Counted from the first letter of the stretch, positions 1 through 11,370 are shown. The stretch: 64,000 bases of DNA from Listeria grandensis FSL F6-0971 (GCF_000525835.1 NZ_AODD01000006.1:62001-126000); one strand, 5' to 3'. Notes: a model not told the origin generated them from the letters alone. A program made the numbers and translations.

Positions 1-2761
<2,761 letters not shown>

Positions 2762-2785
2762 TAAGTTTAAAGGAGGATCTTGACT

Positions 2786-4180
2786 ATGACTGAAATTCCA
2801 GAAATGGGCGAGTATAAATACGGTTTTCATGATAAAGATACATCCGTTTTCCGTAGTGAACGCGGCTTGACAGAAGATATCGTAAGAGAAATTTCAAGCA
2901 TTAAAGAAGAACCACAATGGATGCTCGATTTCCGCTTGAAGTCCCTAGAACAATTCTACAAAATGCCGATGCCGCAATGGGGTGGCGACTTATCCGAACT
3001 GAAATTTGAGGATATTCGCTACTACGTGAAGCCATCGGATCACACGGTAAACGATTGGGACGAGGTTCCTGACGAAATCAAGCGTACCTTCGACAAACTC
3101 GGAATTCCAGAAGCAGAGCAGAAATATCTTGCCGGTGCTTCCGCGCAGTACGAGTCCGAAGTAGTTTATCACAACCTGAAAAAAGATCTAGAGGACATCG
3201 GTATTGTTTTCAAAGACACAGATTCAGCGCTCAAAGAAAACGAAGACATTTTCCGCGAGTATTTCTCCAAAGTTATCCCGCCAACTGACAACAAATTCGC
3301 AGCGCTAAACTCGGCTGTTTGGTCTGGTGGCTCGTTCATCTACGTTCCAAAAGGCGTGAAAGTGGATACACCGCTACAAGCCTATTTCCGTATTAACTCG
3401 GAAAACATGGGACAATTTGAGCGCACACTGATTATTGTGGATGAAGGCGCGAGCGTAAACTACGTAGAGGGCTGTACAGCACCAGTTTACACGACGAACT
3501 CCCTTCATTCAGCGGTTGTTGAAATCATTGTTAAACGCGATGCATATTGCCGCTACACAACGATTCAAAACTGGGCAAATAACGTGTACAATCTAGTAAC
3601 CAAGCGTACTTTCTGTGATGAAAATGCGACAATGGAATGGATTGATGGAAACATCGGCTCGAAATTAACGATGAAATACCCGGCGGTTCATCTTCGCGGG
3701 GAAGGCGCACGTGGTATGACGCTCTCCATCGCGATTGCTGGTAAAGGACAACGCCAAGATGCCGGAGCGAAAATGCTTCACTTGGCACCAAACACGTCGT
3801 CCACTATCGTCTCAAAATCCATCTCCAAACAAGGTGGTAACGTAACCTATCGTGGTATCGTTCACTTTGGCCGTAATTCAGCAGGGTCCCGCTCGAATAT
3901 TGAGTGTGATACGCTAATTATGGATAACGCATCGACGTCTGATACAATTCCATACAACGAAATCTTGAATAGCGATATTTCCCTTGAGCATGAAGCGAAA
4001 GTTTCCAAAGTATCAGAGGAACAATTATTCTATCTGATGAGCCGCGGCGTAACGGAAGAAGAGGCGACAGAGATGATCGTAATGGGCTTCATTGAGCCAT
4101 TTACAAAAGAATTACCAATGGAATATGCCGTCGAAATGAACCGTTTGATTAAGTTCGAAATGGAAGGCAGTATCGGGTAG
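2786..4180 (+). CDS. sufB: Fe-S cluster assembly protein SufB
   Basis: Core scaffold of the SufBC2D complex, 464 residues, full length for the family. I chose ATG 2786 over the in-frame TTG 2780 because AGGAGG at 2771-2776 gives 9 nt spacing to ATG and only 3 to the TTG. The conserved stretch around 'KCATL'-type sites belongs to sufU, not here; SufB is recognised by its N-terminal '[13 protein letters not shown]' region, the beta-helix core, and the ending '[20 protein letters not shown]'. It is the last gene of the suf operon; accessory DNA begins directly after its stop. Confidence 0.97.
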   Translation: MTEIPEMGEYKYGFHDKDTSVFRSERGLTEDIVREISSIKEEPQWMLDFRLKSLEQFYKMPMPQWGGDLSELKFEDIRYYVKPSDHTVNDWDEVPDEIKRTFDKLGIPEAEQKYLAGASAQYESEVVYHNLKKDLEDIGIVFKDTDSALKENEDIFREYFSKVIPPTDNKFAALNSAVWSGGSFIYVPKGVKVDTPLQAYFRINSENMGQFERTLIIVDEGASVNYVEGCTAPVYTTNSLHSAVVEIIVKRDAYCRYTTIQNWANNVYNLVTKRTFCDENATMEWIDGNIGSKLTMKYPAVHLRGEGARGMTLSIAIAGKGQRQDAGAKMLHLAPNTSSTIVSKSISKQGGNVTYRGIVHFGRNSAGSRSNIECDTLIMDNASTSDTIPYNEILNSDISLEHEAKVSKVSEEQLFYLMSRGVTEEEATEMIVMGFIEPFTKELPMEYAVEMNRLIKFEMEGSIG

Positions 4181-4236
4181 GTCTTTAGTGATTGTTTTCA
4201 GCAATCAAATAGCTTTGCAACCCAAAATTTCAGAAG

Positions 4237-4390
4237 CTATTTCGTATAATCTGTATAGATATTAATTGAATCAGTTTCAAACTTCTTTTTAAGATGAACA
4301 TAGGTATTAATAATTGTTTTAACAGATGCATGTCCGAACCCCTCGGACATGCATTTTATGTTACTCCAACTTCGATCGAATTGAAGACAT
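4237..4390 (-). pseudogene. Remnant of a tyrosine recombinase (phage-type integrase C-terminus)
   Basis: The minus strand reads from about 4390 down to a TAG at 4237 and contains 'GFGHASVKTIINTYVHL' (4290-4341). That is the box II end of tyrosine recombinases: His of the HxS motif and the tyrosine nucleophile in 'NTYVHL', followed by a short basic tail. Upstream of 'SNIKCMSEGFGH' the frame runs out after about a dozen residues, so the rest of the enzyme is gone. It is a scar of an integrated element next to sufB. The segment is too short for a functional protein; family call rests on this one motif. Confidence 0.6.
4328..4360 (+). terminator. Perfect 10-bp hairpin, possible terminator after sufB
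   Basis: GCATGTCCGA (4328-4337) and TCGGACATGC (4343-4352) pair perfectly around a 5-nt loop and are followed by ATTTTATGTT. This could end suf transcripts about 150 nt past the sufB stop. The same bases encode the recombinase remnant on the other strand, so the palindrome may be partly accidental. Confidence 0.4.
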
Positions 4391-4666
4391 AATCAAGGAA
4401 TTTCAGAAGAAACTAATGCTTTTTTGTTTATGAGCATATGTTACCTTCGTTGTATCTATGTCAGAAAATTGGTTAGCTTCTTGATAGATGTTATAGTTCG
4501 AATATCCCGTTTAATCGATCCAAGAGTCAATGATATACATAGGGAATAGTATTAAAGTAAAAATATTTTAAAAAAAACTGTCAGATATTTCGAATCGGCT
4601 GTCAATGTATTAGTTGAAGGTAGCTATGGCTTAATTCTAACAGGAATTTAAAAAGAGGGATAAACA

Positions 4667-4765
4667 ATGTTTTCAGACAAACAGTCAATGATATACATAG
4701 GCATACTATTAAAATATTTTTTTAGAAAACTGTCAGATACTTCGAATCAGCTGTCAATGTATTAG
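4667..4765 (+). CDS. Small ORF, duplicated sigma-gene start, copy 1 (32 aa)
   Basis: ATG at 4667 behind GAGGG (4655-4659) opens a 32-codon frame starting MFSDKQ, like the N-terminus of the true sigma factor (MFSDEQ), then diverging into a hydrophobic/basic tail with 'KYFFRKLSD'. It ends at TAG 4763-4765. Translation is plausible because the start context is that of the real gene; function is unknown and it may only be a by-product of the tandem duplication. Confidence 0.35.
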   Translation: MFSDKQSMIYIGILLKYFFRKLSDTSNQLSMY

Positions 4766-4818
4766 TTGAAGATAGCCATGGCTTAATTCTAATAGGAATT
4801 TGAAAAGAGGGATAAACA

Positions 4819-4917
4819 ATGTTTTCAGATAAACAGTTAATGATATATATAGGGCATACTATTAAAATATTTTTTAGAAAACTGTCAGATTTTTTGAATC
4901 AGCTGTCAATGTATTAG
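4819..4917 (+). CDS. Small ORF, duplicated sigma-gene start, copy 2 (32 aa)
   Basis: Same architecture as the preceding copy, from ATG 4819 to TAG 4917, also 32 codons. Relative to copy 1 it has one extra G (in ATAGGGCAT) and one T fewer in the following T run, so the two indels cancel and the C-terminal 'FFRKLSD..NQLSMY' is kept in frame. Two compensating indels make translation a little more credible, but no function can be assigned. Confidence 0.35.
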   Translation: MFSDKQLMIYIGHTIKIFFRKLSDFLNQLSMY

Positions 4918-4970
4918 TTGAAGATAGCTATGGCTTAATTCTATTATGAATTTGAAAAGAGGGGTAAACA

Positions 4971-5528
4971 ATGTTTTCAGATGAGCAATTATTGGATATG
5001 CTCACTAATCAGCCTGAAATCGGTTTTGGGCTATTAATGGATCAATATATTGGTCTTGTTTATACAATAGTAAGAAGTAAGTTGATAAATGTAGCAAGCA
5101 GTGAGGATATCGAAGAATGTACAAGCGATATTTTCTATGAGTTCTATCAAAATCGAGATTCACTTGACTTAACAAAGGGAACTATCAAAGCTTTTCTTTC
5201 CATCATTGCAAAGAGAAAGGCGATACGTCAATTTCACAAACTTGTAAGACTATCCCAGAATTACCTAAACGAAGAGTTGGAGGCAGATCGTATTAACTCA
5301 CAAGAAGATGTGGTAAGCACCTTGATCGACAGAGAGGTAAAAGCCGATTTGGTAAAAGAAATAAATGCTTTAGGTGAGCCAGATAATGAGATATTCATTC
5401 GGAAATATTTTATGGGGCAGAGTACAAAGGCAATAGCAGAAGCTTTACAAATAAAGGCGAATACAGTTGATAAAAAAATTTCCAGAGGTCTTCACCGTTT
5501 GCAAAATTCGATAGGAGGTATTCTGTAA
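4971..5528 (+). CDS. ECF-type RNA polymerase sigma factor
   Basis: 185-residue sigma-70 family protein of the extracytoplasmic-function size class. Region 2 spans roughly residues 20-95 ('LLMDQYIGLVYTIV' to 'SIIAKRKAIRQF'). Region 4 lies at about 125-180, with the helix-turn-helix 'GQSTKAIAEALQIKANTVDK' ahead of a final 'RLHRLQ'-like helix. The stop codon overlaps the start of the next gene (TAATG), which encodes a membrane protein of the DUF4179 type, the usual anti-sigma partner of such factors. Its promoter and start region has been triplicated upstream. Target genes are not evident from the window. Confidence 0.85.
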   Translation: MFSDEQLLDMLTNQPEIGFGLLMDQYIGLVYTIVRSKLINVASSEDIEECTSDIFYEFYQNRDSLDLTKGTIKAFLSIIAKRKAIRQFHKLVRLSQNYLNEELEADRINSQEDVVSTLIDREVKADLVKEINALGEPDNEIFIRKYFMGQSTKAIAEALQIKANTVDKKISRGLHRLQNSIGGIL

Positions 5529-6988
5529 TGGATAGAGATATTCAGAAAATTTTAGAGGACTTAGATGAAAGTGAGATGACAAAATTGCTAAAAAAAGATA
5601 TGCAATTTGAAATCGATTCTCTTGTTGCTGAGAGAATAAAGCAAGCTACATTTAAAAAGGCTAGTCTGGAACCAGAAAAATCCATCAGCCAAATACAAAA
5701 AGGGAGTGCTATTATGAAGAAAAAACGTCGATTCTCAAATCAAACCAAGGTGCTTATTACTGCTGCAGTTGTAATACTTTCCTTTACTGCAGTGTTAAAT
5801 TCAGATAAAGTCAGTGCTACATTAGACAATTGGTTTAAGTTTAACCCAGGCTCAGGTATCACACAAAATAATGATAAAGATGTTGAATTCCCTGAAAACG
5901 GAAGATTGATTCTGGACAAACAGTCAGCGTTAACTGCTGAAAATGATCAATATCATTTAGCGTTAGAGAACGCAGCTTCAGTGCAAGATGAACTTTTACA
6001 GGTCGGTGTAACAACAATCAATAAATTAAAAAAGAATGTTCAAAAAAGTGATGCTTTTTCAGGCATTACTGAAACGCCGTATGTATTATACATTGGTGAT
6101 CAACAGTATCAAGATGAAGGGAATGGCCTAACAGGCTCATCTGAATCCATGGTGTCAGGCATACCTGAATTTAGAGTAGGTAAAGGAAATTTAAACACGA
6201 ACACTGTCTATAAATTAGTAGATACACAGAACGATTTATCTGTTAGTTTTAAGCTGGTTGATGCAGAATCTGTTCAATCACTTAATGAAATCGGGAAGAC
6301 TGTAACGCATAATAACTTTGGTGTAACAGCCCTACCTACTTATAAAAATGGGAAAATTATGGTGGAGCTATACCCATCAGGAAAAGATAACGGGTATCAT
6401 CCTTATTACTACTTCGCAGATCAGCAACGTTTGACTCAATTCGGAGGCGTGACACTTTTAACAGAAAGTGGTTCGAAAGTCGGTAAAACGCCAGATACAA
6501 CCTTCAATGTTGATAATAAATATGCTTTTGATGTAAACTCGACTGATAAAAATTTTGATCTAAAAGTTTCAGCACTAGCAATCGCGCACCGGACAGACAC
6601 GGCATCAACAACGATACCAGTTCCAGAAATGGGTCAAAAGTTGCCTGTTAACAAGGATGCACAATTTAAAGATGGTGCTATAACTATTGTATCTGTAGAA
6701 AGAATTAAAGATCCCGAAGGCGAAAACCCCAATGGTGCAGTGAAGATGACTCTTAAAATGAAAAGTAAGAATGAACATATGAAGCTTTTTGATAGCTTAC
6801 TTGTTGTAGGTAAGTATGAACATGAGTATGATGAAAATGGCGTATTGAATGAAATTGTCTATTCACCAAGTAATAACGCTGGTGAGCCAATGAAGTTCGA
6901 TAACGATTTAAAACTTCAATTTAGTTGGCCGATTTACAAATTGAATGATACCTATAACTTTAATTTTACTAGAGAAGATCTCAAGTAA
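5528..6988 (+). CDS. Membrane-anchored anti-sigma factor (DUF4179-type)
   Basis: 486 residues. The first ~70 residues are charged and presumably cytoplasmic, binding the sigma factor. One membrane segment follows ('VLITAAVVILSFTAVL', about residues 74-90), then a large extracellular region of roughly 390 residues that fits DUF4179 followed by an Ig-like/DUF5643-type part. Translational coupling with the upstream sigma gene through the TAATG overlap supports the anti-sigma role. The sensed signal cannot be read from sequence; no protease or envelope stress genes lie beside it. Assignment to DUF4179 is by overall architecture and not by a database search. Confidence 0.75.
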   Translation: MDRDIQKILEDLDESEMTKLLKKDMQFEIDSLVAERIKQATFKKASLEPEKSISQIQKGSAIMKKKRRFSNQTKVLITAAVVILSFTAVLNSDKVSATLDNWFKFNPGSGITQNNDKDVEFPENGRLILDKQSALTAENDQYHLALENAASVQDELLQVGVTTINKLKKNVQKSDAFSGITETPYVLYIGDQQYQDEGNGLTGSSESMVSGIPEFRVGKGNLNTNTVYKLVDTQNDLSVSFKLVDAESVQSLNEIGKTVTHNNFGVTALPTYKNGKIMVELYPSGKDNGYHPYYYFADQQRLTQFGGVTLLTESGSKVGKTPDTTFNVDNKYAFDVNSTDKNFDLKVSALAIAHRTDTASTTIPVPEMGQKLPVNKDAQFKDGAITIVSVERIKDPEGENPNGAVKMTLKMKSKNEHMKLFDSLLVVGKYEHEYDENGVLNEIVYSPSNNAGEPMKFDNDLKLQFSWPIYKLNDTYNFNFTREDLK

Positions 6989-7066
6989 TCATTGTGTTAG
7001 TCTTAGGCCAGCTTTTGTCGATGATTCAAGAGAAAATCACAACTAACAAATGACGAATTGGAAGCA

Positions 7067-7420
7067 TCTTAGCTCTATGTCAATTGTTGGGATGAAATAT
7101 CGAGGTGCGAGCTAGAGTTTCCATAGCTCGTGCCTCTTTTTAGCCTACAGAAACGTCAAAATCTTTGATAAAGTGTTGTGCGAGTATTTTGGATCGGAAG
7201 CTTTCGAAGCACTGGAAGCCATAGGCGCCTCGTTTTTCGGCTATTTTAGGTGTATACGGTAATCTTTAATACGATTCGTACGGGTTTGACAGTGAGGACA
7301 AGTATGTTTCTTTCGCTTTAGTTGAATATGGATGTGGCACGTATCATTCTCTATCGAATGCTCGATGATCTGAACGTTTTTTTCTAAACTGATAAGTTGT
7401 ATGATAAAATGGTCTGGCAT
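7067..7420 (-). mobile_element. Internally deleted ISL3-family-like insertion sequence
   Basis: On the minus strand an ATG at 7420 starts a 59-codon frame (to TAG at 7241) with the zinc-finger motif 'HTCPHCQTRTNRIKDYR' typical of the ISL3 transposase N-terminus. Immediately after, in another frame, comes 'KRGAYGFQCFESFRSKIL' (down to TAA at 7140), which resembles the ISL3 transposase C-terminus 'YGFRNF..FR.RIL'. About 300 residues between them, including the DDE core, are missing. The sequence at 7067-7093 resembles the right inverted repeat of ISL3 elements on the minus strand ('CAACAATTGACATAGAGC'). I could not locate the other end with confidence. Confidence 0.5.
7102..7141 (+). terminator. 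Strong hairpin with T tail
   Basis: GAGGTGCGAGCTA (7102-7114) pairs with TAGCTCGTGCCTC (7123-7135), 13 bp with two G-U pairs, followed by TTTTT. It sits 114 nt past the anti-sigma stop and can end that transcript, though it lies inside the IS remnant. Confidence 0.75.
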
Positions 7421-7878
7421 GGTAATATCGCTTCTTGGGGGTGGGTTTCCTCACTTTTAACTTAAAGGATGTTGATATTACTGTGTTTTTTTTGCCTCGA
7501 AATGGCAACGAAAAATGTTGAGGCAGATATTTTCGTCTTTTTATGCCTAAGTCACTTAGAAACAAATTTTATACTAGCTTCAGATTTGTGATATAAAAAT
7601 TAATATATATTACTAAAATAATATATAGTGTTAAATCCAACACTAGCTTTCTGGCAAGAGGAACTAATCAAATCATGGGCTTTAGACGAAGTTAAATAGT
7701 TCCTTGACACTCTTGTCTATAGTAGTAAATGTTTTGCAGGACAAGAGGTTAGACCATATTATGTATGTAATATTTCTTCGGTTTTTTCTACCTTTACCCG
7801 TGTCGTTTTTCCCTCCTTTATTTCAAATTCAAACGCTAGTTCATTTTGTTCATTAACTCCCTTTTTTAAAAAAAGTGG
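7421..7878. other. Gene-free stretch between IS remnant and secreted protein gene
   Basis: Low-GC DNA with stops in all frames. It should contain the left end of the ISL3-like remnant, but I see no clear inverted repeat. No other recognisable gene fragment, RNA or repeat was found. Confidence 0.5.
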
Positions 7879-7907
7879 TAGACAGAACAATGTGTAAATG
7901 ATATAAT
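7879..7907 (+). promoter_or_regulatory. Sigma-A-type promoter of the Ig-like secreted protein
   Basis: TAGACA (7879-7884), 17 nt, TATAAT (7902-7907). The promoter is bracketed by an inverted repeat CAGAAC / GTTCTG (7883-7888 and 7911-7916) that could be an operator. It gives a 5' leader of about 90 nt before ATG 8007. Confidence 0.6.
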
Positions 7908-8006
7908 TCAGTTCTGGATCCAGCAAGTAATGTAGGTTTGGAAACTTACTATCCTTGTAAAAAGCAGAAATACCAAAAAAACATTATATTAAGGGGTTAT
8001 CAACTT

Positions 8007-8753
8007 ATGAAGAACAAAAAATATTTAAAACCAGCAGTAGCAATCGCATTAGCACTTTCTCTTGCAGCTTCACCAACTTATTTAGGTATGGCATCATCAG
8101 AAGCATCTGCAGCTACAAAGCAAGTATCAGCACCAGTTATTAGCGGAGAAGTCTTTGCGGATAGTAGTATTCTTTCTGGTTCAACGACAGATAAATCTGC
8201 AGCTACTGTAATTGTTACTTTTTCAAACGGAAATCAACGAATTGTAGGAGTATCGAACGGGAAATTCTCAGTTAATTTACCAGCTGGCGTTCTTGTAGCT
8301 GGAGGTAAAATTTCTGTTAAAACAGCAAACAAGAATTATGAAGAAAGTCTTGCAACGGACATAATCGTTAAAGCAGCTTCAAAAAGCCAACCAGTAACAC
8401 CTGTTGTTCCATTAACACCTATTACTCCAGCAACGCCTGTTGTTCCAGTAACACCAGTTACTCCAGTAAAACCAGTAACACCTACTACTCAAGCTTCAGC
8501 GCCTCAAATAGTTGGAACAGTTAATACAAGTAGTACTATTCTTTCTGGTGTAACGACAGATAAATCTGCAGTTACTGTAATTGTTGCTTTTTCAAATGGA
8601 GACATGCGCATTGTAGGCGTGCAAAATGGGAGATTCTCAGTCAATTTACCAGCTAGCGTTCTTGTAGCTGGAGGTAAAATTTCTGTTAAAACAGCAAACA
8701 AGAATTACGAAGAAAGTCTTGCAACGGATATAATCATTCAAGCAGCTAAGTAA
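8007..8753 (+). CDS. Secreted protein with two Ig-like repeats and a Pro/Thr/Val linker
   Basis: ATG 8007 is chosen (AAGGGG at 7991-7996) over the in-frame upstream TTG 7938, which has no ribosome binding site. 248 residues: signal peptide with cleavage near 'SEASA|ATKQ', then two ~75-residue bacterial Ig-like repeats that are nearly identical in their second half ('GGKISVKTANKNYEESLATD' in both). They are joined by a linker made of PVTP/PVVP-type steps (about residues 130-160). No LPXTG, GW or other anchor is present, so it is secreted or held indirectly. After the double stop TAA TAA the same frame continues as 'LSKNQPDPTPAESVV', which mimics the linker; the gene may once have been longer. 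Confidence 0.8.
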   Translation: MKNKKYLKPAVAIALALSLAASPTYLGMASSEASAATKQVSAPVISGEVFADSSILSGSTTDKSAATVIVTFSNGNQRIVGVSNGKFSVNLPAGVLVAGGKISVKTANKNYEESLATDIIVKAASKSQPVTPVVPLTPITPATPVVPVTPVTPVKPVTPTTQASAPQIVGTVNTSSTILSGVTTDKSAVTVIVAFSNGDMRIVGVQNGRFSVNLPASVLVAGGKISVKTANKNYEESLATDIIIQAAK

Positions 8754-8825
8754 TAACTCTCAAAAAATCAACCAGACCCAACACCAGCAGAATCTGTTGT
8801 ACTAGCAGAACAAACTCTAGAGTTA

Positions 8826-8877
8826 AAAATACTTGGTATCACTCCCATGAGGTGGAGCGATACCAAGTATTTTTTTA
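8826..8877 (+). terminator. Rho-independent terminator
   Basis: AAAATACTTGGTATC (8826-8840) pairs perfectly with GATACCAAGTATTTT (8859-8873) and runs into more T. It ends the preceding secreted-protein transcript. Confidence 0.9.
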
Positions 8878-8970
8878 TTATCTGGGACCTCCATTTTTAG
8901 ATCTCTTTACAAATTTTTAAATGAAGCTTAAAATGAAAGAACGAACATACGTTTTTTTGGAGGTGTTACC

Positions 8971-10079
8971 ATGGAATCCAATTTGGAACAAAAATTAAAA
9001 ACATTGCCTGAATTGTCAGGTTGTTATATATATCGTGACAAAAAAGGAGCCATCTTATACATCGGGAAATCCAAGAACTTAAAACACCGTGTGAAATCTT
9101 ACTTTACTAAGACCCAAATTGGAAAAACAGCGCGCTTAGTTCACCATATCCATGATTTGGAACTTATTATTACTGATTCTGAACAAGAGGCTTTACTGTT
9201 AGAGATGACGCTCATTATGAAATATCAGCCGCCGTATAATGTGATGCTCAAAGACGAAATTCAGTATACATATCTTAAGATCACAAAAGAAGCAAACCCA
9301 CATCTCGAGCTAACGAAAGAAATTAAAAAAGATGGTGCCCGTTATTTCGGTCCGTATGCTAGTAGTTATAAGGCAACGGAAACGCATGAATTGTTACAAA
9401 AAATCTATCCACTTTGTCATTGTGAAGGGAAGAGAGGGCGTCCTTGTTTTTACTACCAGATAGGTATGTGTCTTGGCCCCTGCGTTCGAGAGGTCACTAA
9501 AGAAGAATACGAGGCTCAAATCCAGAAGATAGAGGCCTTTTTTTTATGGCAGCGGATATAAAGAGGTGAAACGCGAGCTAGAAAAACATTTGAAGCAGCA
9601 AGTAGACAATCTTGAATTTGAGCGGGCGAAGGAAACACACGAACTTTTGAATGTTTTAGATCGGATAACAGACAAGGAAAAAGTGCTAACGCGGGATTTT
9701 GGTCATCGTGATGCCATTCATTTCGTAACACGCGATCAGTTTTGCGCTATTCAAATCAGCTTCTTACGGAACGGAGCGGTTGCTGGGAGGAGTTCTAAAG
9801 TATTGGAGCTTGTAGGGGAAGAAAGTGAACTGGTGGAGAGTTTCCTGATGGCTTTTTATACGGATCCTAATCATTTGAGGCCAAAAGAGTTACTTGTTCC
9901 TGAGCAACTGGATGCGAAATTATTGGCGAGTGCATTAGGTATAAAAGTAAGAGTACCACAGAAAGGTGAAAAAAAAAGCATTGCTAGAGCGCATTCATGA
10001 AAATGCTAAAAGTGCACTAGATGCCCATTTTAAAATGATAGATTATGCAGAGGAAAAAGAAAACGGAGACCCTGATTAG
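8971..10079 (+). pseudogene. Short UvrC-like GIY-YIG nuclease, frameshifted twice
   Basis: The locus encodes a UvrC-like protein of about 368 residues if two single-base insertions are removed. The GIY-YIG domain is at the N-terminus ('GCYIYRDKKGAILYIGKSKN'), followed by the Cys-rich segment 'CHCEGKRGRPCFYYQIGMC' and a UVR-like UvrB-binding segment ('LEKHLKQQVDNLEFERAKE'). Frame changes occur in a T8 run at 9537-9544 (seven T restore 'AFFYGSGYKEV') and an A9 run at 9969-9977 (eight A restore 'KKALLERIHENAK'). It then stops at TAG 10077-10079 without the RNase H-like and HhH domains of true UvrC (~600 aa). It may therefore be a natural short paralogue, comparable to Cho. The two slips are probably sequencing errors or recent decay. 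Confidence 0.7.
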
Positions 10080-10187
10080 TCTGCTACAAATATGTTAGGC
10101 TTAAACAACGAAGAAAGCGCTTAAAATGATGGGTTTCAACTGCGCGGATAATCAAAAAATGTTAAGTGAGGAAGAGGCGAAATAAAG

Positions 10188-11294
10188 ATGCTAAGAAAAT
10201 ATCCAGAAAGCCTAGTTGATGATATCAAAAAGAAGCAAGAAGTAGTGCTGGTCGATGAAGTAGAAGTTTTGCTTAAGCATATACCTGATGGTGACATAAA
10301 AGGTGCCATGGATCCTCGTCTTTATAAAGAGATGAAGAAAATGGCTCTCTTGTCCAATTTCATTCCGAAAAGCATGTTCAAGATGGACTCGAGTCCGAAA
10401 TCCTTGGTGAGATTAAGAAAAATATTTAACAGTGTGGATAGTTATCCAATGGTAGAAGAGGAAATTAGAACAACGAAATTCCTGATAAAGGCGAGTGGAA
10501 GCTATGATATGCCAATGTATTGTTTCAAATCAGAGGCCCCGTTAGAGAACGCCCCAATACTTTATTTTATTCATGGAGGAGGTTTCTTTGCCGGTAGTGT
10601 GGATGTAGTTACCGAAGCGCTCAAATTATTTGTTGCGAACACGAATATGATTGCCTGCTCTATCGATTACCGCTTAGCGCCTGAAAATCCGTATCCAGTA
10701 GGTCATGAGGATTGTTATACAGGGCTTAAATGGATACATGAAAATGCGGCTCGATTTGGTGGGGACCCAACTAATATTTTTGTAGCAGGTGATAGTGCTG
10801 GTGGGAATTTAACCCAGTATTGTACGAACAAATCGTTAGAAGACGGGAGCCATTTGGTTAGAGGCCAATTATTACTTTATCCAACGGTCAATATGGGTGG
10901 CGTAAAAGACGAACATGTTCATTTTAGTAAAGAAAAATTTGATATTTATTCTAAACATAGCAAGGTTATCAATATGTCGTTGGGTATGTTTGATGACTTA
11001 TCAGGTAGTTTAGGAGATTTTCTAGGAACAAAGGATTTGATGAATAAATATTTAACGCCGTATTTGGAGGTTAGCTCAGATTTGCCGCCAACATTCATAA
11101 CTGTAGGGGAACACGACTTTCTAAAAATTGAAACGTTGGCTTATGCGCGTAAATTGACACTTGCTGGGATTGATACAACAACAGTAGTATACAAAGGACT
11201 TGGACACGCTTATATTGATAAGGTGGGATATTACCCGCAAAGCGAGGATTGTGTACTAGAAATGATTGATTTTATAGGAAAGCATAGAAAATAA
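10188..11294 (+). CDS. Alpha/beta hydrolase, hormone-sensitive-lipase type (acetyl-esterase/lipase family)
   Basis: 368 residues. The HSL-type oxyanion motif HGGG is at 129-132 and the nucleophile motif 'GDSAGGN' places Ser at about 203. The Asp in 'EHDFLK' and the His in 'GLGHAY' complete the triad near the C-terminus. There is no signal peptide, so it should act in the cytosol on short-chain esters; the natural substrate is unknown. The N-terminal ~90 residues form the usual cap region. It follows the UvrC-like locus by about 110 nt and is probably separately transcribed. Confidence 0.85.
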   Translation: MLRKYPESLVDDIKKKQEVVLVDEVEVLLKHIPDGDIKGAMDPRLYKEMKKMALLSNFIPKSMFKMDSSPKSLVRLRKIFNSVDSYPMVEEEIRTTKFLIKASGSYDMPMYCFKSEAPLENAPILYFIHGGGFFAGSVDVVTEALKLFVANTNMIACSIDYRLAPENPYPVGHEDCYTGLKWIHENAARFGGDPTNIFVAGDSAGGNLTQYCTNKSLEDGSHLVRGQLLLYPTVNMGGVKDEHVHFSKEKFDIYSKHSKVINMSLGMFDDLSGSLGDFLGTKDLMNKYLTPYLEVSSDLPPTFITVGEHDFLKIETLAYARKLTLAGIDTTTVVYKGLGHAYIDKVGYYPQSEDCVLEMIDFIGKHRK

Positions 11295-11370
11295 TTCCTG
11301 CATAAAATCGAAGTGTATCCGGATTTTTGTTTAGAACGATTGCAAAACATGATGTAGCTTGATAAACTAG

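Larger units (their letters stand above)
4525..4986 (+). repeat. Three-copy tandem duplication (152-158 bp units) of the sigma gene 5' region
   Basis: Copies lie at 4525-4682, 4683-4834 and 4835-4986. Each holds the same upstream sequence, the paired CTGTCA motifs, a GAGGG-type ribosome binding site and an ATG followed by TTTTCAGA. The three ATGs are at 4667, 4819 and 4971, exactly 152 nt apart. Only the third opens the full sigma-factor gene; the first two open 32-codon frames. Copies differ by scattered substitutions and a few indels, so the duplication is not brand new. Confidence 0.9.

Noticed and set aside
4190-4246. Two weak hairpins just after sufB (TGATTG/CAATCA and AATAGCTT/AAGCTATT) as terminators
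   Set aside because: Short or long-looped stems without T tracts; the hairpin at 4328 is a better candidate.
7344-7565. 73-codon minus-strand frame
   Set aside because: Overlaps the true zinc-finger transposase remnant in another frame; very basic and without family features.
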